DNA of 64,000 nucleotides from positions 8,517,501-8,581,500 of the forward strand of contig JAPTOF010000003.1 in the NCBI GenBank assembly GCA_028554755.1, given 5' to 3'. Positions within the stretch are counted from its first letter, which is position 1. Each line of letters starts with the position of its first letter. Both the position numbers and the translations under genes were made by a program. Under the pieces are notes generated by a model. The model was not told where the DNA came from, ran no database searches, and was given only the letters and a program-made list of their open reading frames with translations. The DNA is from Cordia subcordata. Lineage: Eukaryota > Streptophyta > Magnoliopsida > Boraginales > Cordiaceae. Positions 47,575 to 59,200 of the stretch are shown here, one piece after another.

Positions 47575-48280
47575 AAGTTGGTTTTAATATTTATTCAAAC
47601 TTTCAAAATTAACTTTAGAAAATATTTGTTACATGATAATGTTTTCATATTTCGTCACATTTTTTACCAAAAAAAGGAAAACAGAAAGAAATGGAGAATA
47701 CTTTAGATACATATGAATATTACATAGAAAACTCTATATCTTTTTGGAACACATCAGTTACTTCTAAACCAAAAGTGTGTCCCTTTTAATTCAAGTTGAG
47801 GAATAGAGTAACTTTATTTTAAAGAAATCAGCGGAAGATTAGAAAAAGAAAACAATTATTCCTCTTTTTCCTTTTCTTTTTCTTCTTTATTTTGGTCAAA
47901 AAGAAAACAACTATTCCTCGACGTTTTCGCTCTTTCCTAGAAGATATCATGCACAAATAAAGAATAAAATAATACTAATCGTACTCTCTGTTCATCTCTG
48001 ATACGCTGATTCTTCCCACGGTCTCCACTTTTTTTTTTTCTAAATATTCAAATACGGTTTCCACTAATCCACCCCCCCCCCCCAAGTCAAAGTCTTAAAC
48101 AGTCATTCAATTACCCAGGATCCAAGGTACCCACTCCCTCTGAATGGTCTCGTGTAATAATAATAATATTACGAATAAAATTTAATAATTATAAATTTTA
48201 TCTATATATTTTAAAATTATAATCATAATTATTATTATAATTATAAATTTTTATATCATAAAATTAAATAAAAATATTAT
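47575..48280. other. Intergenic, no feature seen
   Basis: AT-rich, with a C-run at 48071-48083 and T/A-rich words. No coding sequence recognised. Confidence 0.4.
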
Positions 48281-48289
48281 AAAAATTTT

Positions 48290-49112
48290 GAATAAATTAC
48301 TCCAAAAAGCCATTAAATGATTCAACTAGTGTTATTTTGACCTTTGATTTTAAAACGATAATTAATTTTTTAAAATAGTTTCATTTAAGCCATTCTATCG
48401 AACAACTTAACCTATTATGGTTAAAATAGAAGTACATAGAAATTAAGTGATTTGAATATTTTTTTCTCTTTCTAGTGTTTAATTATTTCTTAGTCTACTT
48501 TTATTTCTTTTTCTTTATTCTTTTTTCTTTCTTTCTTCCCCCACGTTACTATCATTACCAATCAAATTAAACTTTCCATGAACTCACCCTTCTCACCTTC
48601 AAAAGAGTTCCCACACAACTATTATCATGCACATGGGTGTACATGTAATTATTTTGTACAATAGAACCAAATTCCATTCTTTGGATAATTATTCAAGAAG
48701 ATAACATTTAGATCTAACTATGACTTAGTCAAATGCACGAAAACAAGGAGAAACTCAATATCAAATTTGATAAAATTGACGTTAGCGAACAATGTTATTT
48801 GAGTGCTACACCAGGAATAAGTGGAAGAGGATATGGAAGCAAATATCCTTGGTCGAATTTGAAGTTGAGTGAAAAATGATGTGTGAAGAAGTATAACAAG
48901 TGAACATGGATGTCTTAACAAAAAGTTTCCTCAAGAGTAGTATGGGAAAGAAAAAGAAAAGAGAAAATAAAAGAAAAAATGAAAAGAGATTAAAAAATAA
49001 TTAAGTTTTAAATATTTATCTTTTAATCATGTTTTTAATAGAATAATTTAAATGAGACTAACAAACACGACTAGATAAATGATTTAATGATTTCACGAAT
49101 AATTTACTTCCT
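48290..49112. mobile_element. 823-bp TIR element, Mutator-like
   Basis: A perfect 9-bp duplication AAAAATTTT (48281-48289 and 49113-49121) flanks it. The ends, GAATAAATTACTCC with CCATTAAATGATTCAACTAG, are mirrored at the right by CTAGATAAATGATTTAATG and AATTTACTTC. Inverted repeats are about 120 bp and diverged. No transposase. Confidence 0.7.
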
Positions 49113-49121
49113 AAAAATTTT

Positions 49122-49191
49122 AACAATGATAAGGCATTAATATCATTAACTTATGAAAAGCAGCCAAAAAAGGAAGAAAGAAATAGCAACC

Positions 49192-49233
<42 letters not shown>

Positions 49234-49463
49234 ATTCCGTTTGCAAACATCAATTTCCACCGAACGCAACCCGACTCCGCACCCGGTCTGTGTTTCCTGT
49301 TCATAACGACATTTTCCGTCTATAATCTCTCTCTCTCTCTCACCACCTTCATTAATCATCATAACTCGATCAACACAAAAACACACTCAAACAGTAGAAT
49401 GAAATCCAAGTAAATAAAATTGGATTCAATCATAAGATCTGTAGAATACATAAACACACAAAA
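49122..49463 (+). promoter_or_regulatory. Upstream and leader region of the PMT gene
   Basis: Contains an (AT)n repeat at about 49195-49231 and a CT repeat at 49326-49341, a pyrimidine patch common near plant transcription starts. The start codon at 49464 follows an A-rich leader. A separate TATA box cannot be told from the AT repeat. Confidence 0.5.
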
Positions 49464-50011
49464 ATGGCGTTATCTGTAGAAAGCCTCATAAAGGAAAGAA
49501 AATACCCATTCGTCTTCTCATTCTTTATCCTACTAATCTTCGTCACTTTTCTCCTCATCTCCACTCCTCAATCCCCCTTTTCCATCCCCACCATTGATCT
49601 CGCCCAAGCTCGTCCTATTGATGATCCTACCCCTCCTCCAATCTCAAACGACACCGTTCCGCAGCTCCATGGCGACGGTGGTGATAACAATACAAGTGTT
49701 GTTGCCAACAAGACCCGTCGTAGTAGTGATAACAATGGTGATAATAGTGGTAGTGATAATAATGGTGATAAATTGCCGGTGGAGTGGAAACTGTGTGATG
49801 GGCCGTTGGCGGTTGATTACATACCGTGTTTGGATAACTGGGAAGCGATTAAGGCGCTCAAGTCTAGGAAAAGGATGGAGCACCGGGAAAGGCATTGCCG
49901 GGCGCCGCCTCTCCGGTGTTTGGTTCCGTTGCCCGCCGGGTATAAGTCTCCGGTTCCCTGGCCTAAGAGCCGCGACACGGTGAGATGCGTTTTACTTGCT
50001 TGCTAAGCTTT

Positions 50012-50048
<37 letters not shown>

Positions 50049-53000
50049 GTATTTATGTATGTATATGTATATATGTGTGTCTATATATATATATGTGTAT
50101 GTATGTATGTATGTATGTATGTATATGCATATATGTATATAGGTAAAAGGGGAGGTCCTTCTCTTGGGGAGTTTTATTGCCACCAACAAAGAAAAATGTA
50201 TTTAATGAGTCGAGGTGTGGTAGGAATGGGAAGAGGAAAGTAGCATTAGTGAGCTGTTTTATGGTGTAGATGATCATCCTTAATGAATTTGAGATATCAT
50301 TGTACATGAGTGGCAAATGAGTGATGTTGTTATATTTATATTGCCGATCCCACTAAGGTCAATAAAATCACCATCACATTGCATATGGTCGATTCCACCT
50401 ATACATTGTTGGGGTAAGACTTGGATTGGTTTGGTTGAAGAAAGGTTGAGGTGCTTTTGATATGGTGAACGTTTGATTTCTGCTACGAGTAGCGCTAAAA
50501 TACTAAAGTGCATTGCAGCTGTATATGTTCATCAGAGAGATTAGTGAGAGCTTAAACTGAAAGGATTGCTGAATTCTTGAAAATTCGTTAGAAAGTAGTG
50601 GTTGCTTGTTAAAGCAGTAATCAACATTTTGCTATCCTTCTCTGTTTTCTCCAGAATTCTTGTACTCTAGTTTTTGAGGAAATGATATCCGTTGATAGCT
50701 CACTACATGTTCTGTAACTGTTATGCTCTGTGTTAGTACATTATGGATAATGATATCTGTTGATAGCTGACTACATGTTTGGTACCTGTTATGCTCTGTG
50801 TTAGTTTATTGTGGACCGTATATCACTTTGTGTTGTCAAGTGATGGTTTAAATTAGTTAATGCTGTGAAGTTTGTATCATTGATTGTTACCTTAATGTAC
50901 AATCCACTTGATTTTGTTGAATTTGATTACCATATATGCGATGTTCCCATGCCTCTTTTTCTGCTACTGCAAGAATGACGAGTGAATGTTCATTTGTTTG
51001 CTTCACAGATTTGGTTTGACAATGTTCCTCATCCTAAGCTAGTTGAGTACAAGAAGGATCAGCGTTGGGTTGTCAAGTCTGGTGATTTTTTTGTTTTCCC
51101 TGGTGGTGGTACACAATTCAAGCGGGGAGTTGATCGGTACATTGATTCTGTGGAGAAGGTGATAATGTATAAAGTTGTTGGATTTATTTAATAGCTCTCA
51201 TCAACTTGTCATTAAATTAAGCATCACTCAGACAATTAAATTTCTCCTTGTGCCAGTATGAAGGGCTTTTAGTAAACCAAATGAACTTGTCCTTCTCTTT
51301 GGTCGGTTTGTGAATTACATTTCTGTTGAAAACATCTGGAGCTGAACACTATTATTAAAGCCAATCAGAGTGCTGGAAAATTAAACCCAATGTATTTTAG
51401 TTGAGAATGGATTTGAACCACCTGGAAATGAATCTTACTTAACAATGTCAATCTTTTAAATGAACATGCATATCGCATTTTAATCACATAACTGCAATAT
51501 TATTTTCCTTCAGTTTTGACATTCAGTAACCAATTTGTTTTTCATCTGCTTCAAAATCTTGGTTGAGGAGTAAAAGATAGAGTTACTTGGCTGTTGATTT
51601 TTGGGTCACATGTATAGAAGAATTTACTTGCTCTTCTGTGAACATTGTTGTTAACGCATAATTGGATTTTAAACTGCGCAATTCACTAATTTGCATGTTA
51701 TTCTATGACTGGTCTGGTTGTCTTGATCCCCTCTAGTCAACTGATAGCTGAGCTTATTCTCTTCTTCACTTCAGACTTTACCAGAAATCGAGTGGGGAAG
51801 GCACACAAGGGTTATTTTAGATGTTGGCTGTGGAGTTGCCAGCTTTGGTGGTAATTTGCTGGACAAAAATGTTATTACCATGTCATTTGCCCCAAAGGAT
51901 GAACATGAAGCCCAAATACAATTTGCACTTGAGCGGGGAATTCCTGCCTCTCTTTCAGTTATTGGTACACAAAGGCTGACATTTCCAGATAATGCATATG
52001 ATCTGATTCACTGTGCGAGATGCAGGGTCCACTGGAATGGAGATGGTAACTTGGTTTAGCTTTCAAGGTTTCCAAGTTGTTGGTTTTAGCCTGTTATAGA
52101 TCTATTATTAAAATTTGCAGGTGGAAAGCCATTAATGGAACTCAACAGAATTCTCAGGCCTGGAGGATTCTTTGTATTGTCTGCCACACCAGTATATCGC
52201 AAAGATGAAAGACATCGGAATATCTGGAAAGGTTCTACTGATTTACATGCTGATGTCATCCAAATATTTTGAACTTATTCTGAAGTACTAAATTCAGTTT
52301 TGGATTTTACATATCGTATTACACCATTCAGCTAACAATTGTATTGGAGTCCTGAGAGGGCTCTCGTTGATGTCTTCCTTTCTTGTTTATAGTACCTATG
52401 TTGTTTTCCTCTTTCTGTTTCTTGCAGATATTGTTGCAGTGACAGAATCAATTTGTTGGAAAATTGTGAAAAAGACCTTCTTCGATACATCAGGAGTTGG
52501 AGTAGCTATTTTTCAAAAGCCTGTATCAACTTCTTGCTACGACAATCGCCAACAGAAAAATCCACCGTTGTGTGAACAGAATAGTCGGCCAAACAGCTCA
52601 TGGTATACTTTGATAATTTGGTTTCATTGTAACATCTCCCTTCATCATAGAAATGGTCATCATCAGCATCCACTCTCCATTATTACTATCATATTTCAAT
52701 TTATATGTGCAGGTATGTGCCTCTGGATAGCTGTCTTCTTCCACTCCCATCATATGAATGGCCTGCTCCTTGGCCCAAAAGGCTCTTTAGCAGACCTCCG
52801 AGCCTGTCCACAGAACCAGAGGCCGAGGAGATCTTTAATGAGGACACCAAACACTGGTCTGCATTAGTCTCAGATGTTTATTTTGGAGGCCTTGCAGTAA
52901 ATTGGTCAAGTGTGAGGAATGTAATGGATATGAAAGCTGGTTATGGAGGGTAAAGATTATGTATTCCCTAAACTGGTGGTTGTCTGCTTTTAGTGTCCTC

Positions 53001-53633
53001 CGAAAAATTTGTAGTCCATAACATTTACTGGCGGTTGTGCAGGTTTGCTGCGGCACTCGTTAATCAACCCCTATGGGTTATGAATGTTGTTCCTGTTGAT
53101 GGGCCTGATACTTTATCTGTAATCTTCGATAGAGGGCTAATTGGCATGTATCACGACTGGTGCGAGTCTTTCAACACCTATCCACGAACTTATGATCTTC
53201 TACATTCCAGCTTCCTCTTGGGAAACTTAACTCAAAGGTACCTCCACTACATATTCCAGATATTTGAACCCAAACTTTTCTCTCAATATGTTTCTAACTT
53301 TATGTAGATGGCTGACCTTAGAATGTGACCTTGGTTCCCTTGTGGAAGTGATATTGTGGTTTCTTCATCTGTTTATTCTTTTCATAATATTAAGACCCAG
53401 TTTTCTGCTTTTCCTCTCTCAGATGTGACATAATAGATGTAGCTGTGGAGATGGATCGCATATTGAGACCAGGTGGTGTTCTTTTAGTTCAAGATACCAT
53501 GGAACTAATAAACAAGCTTAGTCCAGTTCTACGTTCGCTTCAATGGACAGTGACCGTATATCAGCAACAATTTCTTGTTGGCAAGAAAGGTTATTGGCGT
53601 CCACGTGATAAAATGAGAATAAAATACCAGTGA
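49464..53633 (+). CDS. Probable methyltransferase PMT23-like (Golgi type II membrane protein)
   Basis: Eight exons give 621 aa: 49464-49979, 51009-51158, 51775-52045, 52121-52231, 52428-52602, 52713-52949, 53043-53237 and 53423-53633, all GT-AG and in frame. Residues 13-33 form a single membrane span after a short cytosolic end. A low-complexity stem rich in D, N and G follows (about 75-105). The catalytic region starts near 110 (WKLCDG) and has two SAM-binding-like halves: [13 protein letters not shown] (about 236-248) and [11 protein letters not shown] (about 478-488). It also has the family blocks [34 protein letters not shown] and [12 protein letters not shown]. The family (DUF248, Methyltransf_29) acts in the Golgi and is thought to methylate pectin or related wall polysaccharides. 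The length and short stem fit PMT23 better than PMT24-26; orthology is inferred. The gene looks intact. Confidence 0.93.
50012..50140. repeat. TA and TATG microsatellite in PMT intron 1
   Basis: A (TA)n run followed by (TATG)n and mixed TG/TA words. It lies about 30 bases after the donor site of exon 1. Length variation between individuals is likely. Confidence 0.9.
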
Positions 53634-54446
53634 ATGCTATTCTTGAATGATCATACAGCAGTTATATCTGCTAAAACGTAATATCACGCATGGGAGGTAA
53701 TGGGCATTCTTTTTGACAAGGTATGGGAGAAAATGTCAGTTCCACTTGCTAAATCGTTTATTTTTTTATCCTTCATTGTTATATGGAACAATTAACAAAA
53801 TATGATGTAAAGTCCCTTTAAGGGGAAAGGAAGGAAAATAGAAGTTCCCTTGTTCTCTTTTCATTCGCTCAAAATTTCAGCATCATCTGGACCAAGGAGA
53901 ATCTGAGGCCTAGTTCAGTTTCAGATAGTATCAAGTTGCAGAATAGAAACGAAATCAAGAATACACTTTATTGTAGCCTACGCAGCTGGAACAACATGGA
54001 GGATGCAGCGTGCAACAAAACGACATTCAGTCAATAGATTCTATCTATCATTGCTTGTTGAAAATATTAGTGTTTTTGTTGTTTGGAGGTGTCATGGTAA
54101 AGTTTTATCATAGTGTTTGAGGAAATGAAGGGAGCTGTGTGAGTTCTTGTTAAGAGGAAGACAATAACAGGACAAGTCTGCACTTTGGGTAGCCTTAATT
54201 GAAGCTATTTGGCTATGGACTATGACAGATTTTGTGATAAGAGTGAGAATTGTTTCGTTACGAAGACGTTATGAGCACAATTTTATCGTTGCAGATTGTC
54301 TATGTTATCTTACTAGATATTAGCAATTTTGCTACTGTAGATGTCTCTCATCTATCCATTCCCATTTGTCGTATGTGCTTCCCCCCCCCCCCCCCCGGCC
54401 CCGGCCCCCTCCAAGTCTTTTTATTATGGTTTGTTTGGTCTCGGGG
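53634..54446 (+). other. 3' flank of the PMT gene
   Basis: The likely 3' untranslated region continues to about 53900-54330. It ends in a run of C (54382-54397) followed by GGCCCCGGCCCC. No other gene was seen. Confidence 0.5.
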
Positions 54447-54712
54447 TGGGAGGCGGTTAAGATCCTCTCATATCGTTAGTTTTCTCATATGAGAGAAAAA
54501 TCTTAATTATTTATATATAGATCATATTATTTCAGTCATTGATAAAATTTAAATCTCATAAAAGGTGGTATTAGGAGGGAGAAGAAATATTTTTAAAAAA
54601 ATTATCTTTTTCTAGAATATGAAGTTAATGAATGACTAAAATGATATAACCTAAATATAAATGGTTAAGATTTTTCTCATATCAATTAGAGAGAATCCTA
54701 ATCCGTGAGAGG
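54447..54712. mobile_element. Short foldback element
   Basis: About 100 bases at the left (from GGTTAAGATCCTCTCATA, with GAGAAAAATCTTAA) are repeated inverted at the right (TTAAGATTTTTCTC, ending in TCCTAATCCGTGAGAGG). The arms are about 75 percent alike by eye. The loop is about 60 bases. Confidence 0.6.
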
Positions 54713-55119
54713 CGGGCTTGTGTTGTGGTCCGACTTTGAACAGGTTGGATGGTTCTAAGTGATTCGTTATTTTTCTTTTTCTTTGTTTTTTCTTTTTGTT
54801 AACAATTTTGTTAATTCTGCCTGTATTAGACCTTTGGCATTGGCAGTTTTAAATTCCAAAAAAAAAAAAAAAAGAAGTAACTTCATCCTTTTCTAGAATA
54901 TAAAGTTCATGAATGACTAAAATGAAATAACTCACACAGCCGGGCTTGTGTTGCGGTCCGACTTTGAACAGGTTGGATGGTTCTACGTGATTCGTTATTT
55001 TTCTTTTTCTTTGTTTTTTCTTTTTGTTAACAATTTTGCTAATTCTGCCTATATTAGACCTTTGGCATTGGCAGTTTTAAATTCCCCAAAAAAAAAAAAA
55101 AAAGAAGTAACTTCATCAA
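54713..55119. repeat. Tandem duplication with internal A-tracts
   Basis: The units start CGGGCTTGTGTTG at about 54713 and 54941, 228 bases apart, and are very alike. Both reach a 15-17 base A-tract followed by GAAGTAACTTCATC. The end of unit 1 also repeats part of the foldback arm before it (TAGAATAT.AAGTT.ATGAATGACTAAAATGA). Confidence 0.8.
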
Positions 55120-56080
55120 ATCTTGCCAAACTCTTATAAATTTGAGACATCACAGAAGAATTAAAGATCATATAAGAGTCTTATATTTGACAAAACCTAA
55201 TACGATAAAGTAGATAAAAAATTTCTGATGACAAAAACTTAATGGTTGAAAGCAGTGATACAGCATCTTTCATTTGATGGATATATAAGTTCTTATTATT
55301 AAGCAGTGGCAAAAATAATTAATCTCGGTTAACAGGCATATAACATTATTTATTATAAGAAAGATTTTAATTACAACTGACACAATTATTTGCAAAAGCT
55401 ATTGAAATCTTTTGCCAAGCAAAATCGTATGGCAAAGAAAACTCACTCTCTCATGACTACACGAAAAATTCTCTAAACTCTACCAATACAAAAGAGCACA
55501 TCAAGCTACATATTATCCAAATACATCTTTGCTTATTTATCACTTGGTTATAAGTTACTTTAAACTTATAAGCACTTAAAAATAAGTTTAGCCAAATAGG
55601 CTCTAAATAAGCTCATCCCAAATTAACAAATACACGTTGATCAGTTGAATCTTATCACTAATTATTTAGTTAAAATGGGGCAGCAAATTCCTCGAAAATT
55701 TTTTAGAAAAATGAAAATGCATGCTTCCTGAAAAGAAGAATTCTCTCTCTCTCTCTATCTATATTTGGTGAGAAAATCGTAAACAAGGAATGTTTTTTTT
55801 TTTTTTTTCGCTCCCTAAAAGTGTGATATTGGCTAAGGAGTGTTTTTTTTTTTCCCTCTCTTTTTGTCCCCTCCTTCACTGTTATATTGGGCTTCTCTTT
55901 TACTTTAGAATTTCAGTTTTCTGTGCGGGTGAGACGCGAGTTACTCAAACAATCAAGTAGGCAGCACGGAGAAGCTATACACCGTGAGGTAACTAAATCA
56001 TGATCAAAATTCATTCCTTACCGTTATTTTTCTCAGACCCCCCCACATGCAAATCGCGCTCTGCAATGGCGCGCACTCTA

Positions 56081-56132
<52 letters not shown>

Positions 56133-56244
56133 AGCCTCAACAGACTCCATTTGCTCAGATCGCACACAGCACTTTTCTCACTCTTCTCAATTTCAAACAC
56201 TTCATTAAACTTCCTCTCCAAGTTGTTTCACAAACAAAGCTCCG
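55120..56244 (+). promoter_or_regulatory. Upstream region of the REC8 gene
   Basis: No coding sequence. T-runs, a CT repeat (55740-55757) and an AT/AC microsatellite (56081-56130) lie here. A piece at about 55555-55610 resembles one end of the Tourist-type MITEs. The leader probably starts somewhere after 55900. Confidence 0.5.
56081..56130. repeat. (AT)n(AC)n microsatellite in the REC8 leader or promoter
   Basis: A run of AT followed directly by about 18 AC units, 115 bases before the start codon. Confidence 0.95.
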
Positions 56245-59200
56245 ATGTTTTACTCTCATCAGCTTCTCGCTCGCAAAGCTCCTCTTGGCCAAATATGGTT
56301 CTTCACTTTCTATCCTAATAACTTTATATATATTATAACATATGATTATGAGAATTTTACTGATGTTTTTTAGTTTTCTTTTTGGTTTGTCGGAAAAACT
56401 TTAACGTTATTGCATGCTCTGCCTGTTGATTTGTCTTCCGATAATAATGCAAAAGGATGGCGGCAACGATGCATGCGAAGCTCAACAGGAAAAAGCTGAG
56501 CAAGCTCAACATTATCAAAATCTGGTGATGCTTTTTGCTTTTGTTCTTCTTTGTTTATATATAATGTATAGCTGGTTATTTAAAATCTAGTGAATTTTGT
56601 TTTCTTGTTTAGAAATCAATTTAATTTGTTGTTATCTTTTGCAGTGAAGAGATCTTAAATCCATCGGTACCAATGGCTTTGAGGCTTTCTGGAATTCTCA
56701 TGGGTATAATTTTTGTAAAATTTTCAAGTAGAATGTCAATTTTTCACTCTTTTATCATAGTGCCGCCATTAACAGAGACCTTGATTGCTTTTGGTTTTGC
56801 TCTCCAGGTGGCGTCGTCATCGTTTACCAACGGAAAGTTAAACTCCTTTATGGTAATCTTCTGCTAATATATCAATGTAAAAGGAAATACAACTCTATAA
56901 TTTGTTCGTTAGATCGATCAATAGTAATGTGCTCCGTGGATTTGGTAATTGTAGAGATTTTTGCTACACTCTTTATAAGTTCGGAGAGATATTAAAACTA
57001 TTACGAGTATTTAACGTACAGTTTGACAAAATATAGATGAGTTTTGCAATTTATTTAAATTTTAATTCTTAGTTCATTAATTTTTTTCGAATTTCCATGT
57101 AAAGTTTTGAAATAAGACAATGTTTGATAACATTTAAATGTCCGGTTGATTGATTTTATGGTGTTATATTGCAGATGATGTAACTCGTCTCCTGGTAATG
57201 ATCATGCCTCTTGAATCAATGATACGAGGAATTTTGTTTTTGTTTTTTTTTTTTTGTTTTTAATTTATGTTTTTCCCAATTGTTAATGATTGGTCAGTGT
57301 TAAAACGGTTTGGGTAAAATGAAATTCAAATAATTACAGGTGGAAATAAATGAAGCATGGAAGGTTAAGGCAACTTCAGATCCAACTCTGCTTCCCAAGG
57401 GCAAATCTCAGGCCAAGTCAGTTTCCACTGCCCCACTGTAGCAGAACTATTTTAGCTGAAGTTACTGCTGAATTTATGTCTGTTTAATGGCTATTTTTCA
57501 AAATTTTATAGTAGCTTATCTTTTTATACATTAATAAATTGTAAGTGCGCTGAAATATTTCTGTTTGGTTCATTGGATTATTATGGTTGGTTAAATGTGT
57601 AATCTCTACAAAGCTTAGGGAGTTTCTGCTCTTTACCCAATCCTAACTAATTTGCAGGTACACACTTGGGTCCATTTAAGCGTAATTAGACTTAATAACA
57701 GTTTAAAGCTTGTAAATTATCTGTCTATTTACTTCACATCTTGTTTCACTTTTCCCATATGTCCCCTGCACAGTTGATTTTTAATGTTAAGTCTTCGGGT
57801 AGTAATAGTCATTTTTTTCTTTTTCTGAAATGTGATTTTGAAAGGTATGAAGCAGTTACATTGCCAGAGAATCGAGAGGAGGACTTGGGAGAAATTGAAC
57901 AGTCCCCTCAATTTTCCAATGCAACCACACTGATGGGATTCCAGAAAACAGCCTTCATTTCCATGGTAAATTACAGATGGTTTGCAATTAATGAAGAAGC
58001 CAGTTAACATGTAGAAATTACTTTGCACCTTAAATAAATGGGTTAAATGGTCACCAGCATAATCATGTTGGAGGTTTTTTTCTGAACTCGGAATAGCACA
58101 TGGATGATCTTAAATTGATCAGAAATTTGCATATGCCTGGTATATTTGGGGAATTTCTCCTGTGCAAATCATCTGCATCTGTATTAGCACAACTGATGGA
58201 GGACTTGGAAGAACTTGTGTGAATGCTTACTCGAATGCATATGGTAAAATGGAGAAATTAGTACTATAATTTCACTTGGTTGCAGAAGTTTATAATTCTT
58301 ATTTAATCTCATAGTTTTGGTAATAAAATGGGAGGATACATTGACATGATTAATTTTTTTGCATTATTCTGAGATTTATTTTGCTCAATTCAGGGAATTT
58401 TGTTTGATCTTAAGGTTTATGCATCTTTACTTGGATGTTTTGTAATGGAAGAAAAGAAGCATGCACTAGAAAATGAATCTAGGATGTCCACAATTCCAGA
58501 TTGTACTTCTCATTGATCATTAAATCATTAAGGATGTTGATTGGCTGGGAATCAATACACGGAAGTCATTTATTGAAATTTGACCTTTCTTTGAATGCAA
58601 ATGCTTACATTTGACTCCAAGAAGAAATCGGATAACCGGATTTGTTTCAAGAGTTCTATTTTATCATTTCTGGTGTCTAGAACTTGACTGAGAATGTAAT
58701 ATTGTCTGATTAAGTTAATTTAATTATACATGGGATATACCAGTAGCATAAGGTATGCAGATGAATAAGTTCTTAAAATGCTATTTAATACCATTGAAGC
58801 TCATATGTGCATATTGCACTTTTGCAGAGATTGGACAATGTAGATGAACCCTACATTAATCCCAGTTGCCCAGAGGATCTGACCAGAGACTACCATCAAG
58901 GTACCTGCATGTCCCTGTAACCTTATGTATATAGCTAACAGATATTTCAGATTTTGTAATATGCTATCTCTGCCTATTTTCCTAGATCATGATCCTCCCA
59001 TCACTCTAAATTTCTTCCCCTCTTCTCTCACAGCTGATACTGCAAATATCACTTTATTTGAAAATCTCGAGTCATATCAGGGAGGTACAGGTCTGCACAG
59101 TCATTTTGAGAGGTAATTTGTTACTTGTGTTTGGAGCTTTAGCCTTGAAGCTACGTTCTTACAGATAAATATAATTCTTGAAGTCTATGCATCACACAGA

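Noticed and set aside
48071..48083. C homopolymer as a structural motif
   Set aside because: Single run without neighbouring G- or C-tracts; no i-motif or quadruplex pattern.
49594..49983. Second plus-strand frame inside PMT exon 1
   Set aside because: It overlaps the PMT coding frame in another phase and has no domain; the valine/isoleucine runs come from the GAT/AAT-rich stem region.
54250..54492. 80-residue frame with a proline run
   Set aside because: The prolines come from a C homopolymer. No other support.
55555..55610. Third full copy of the Tourist-like MITE
   Set aside because: Only a short end-like piece (AAGCACTTAAAAATAAG, then AAATAGGCTC) is present; no second terminus was found.
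56000..56338. Plus-strand frame upstream of and overlapping REC8 exon 1
   Set aside because: It contains the AC microsatellite (His-Thr run) and reads exon 1 in the wrong phase. It is a shadow frame.
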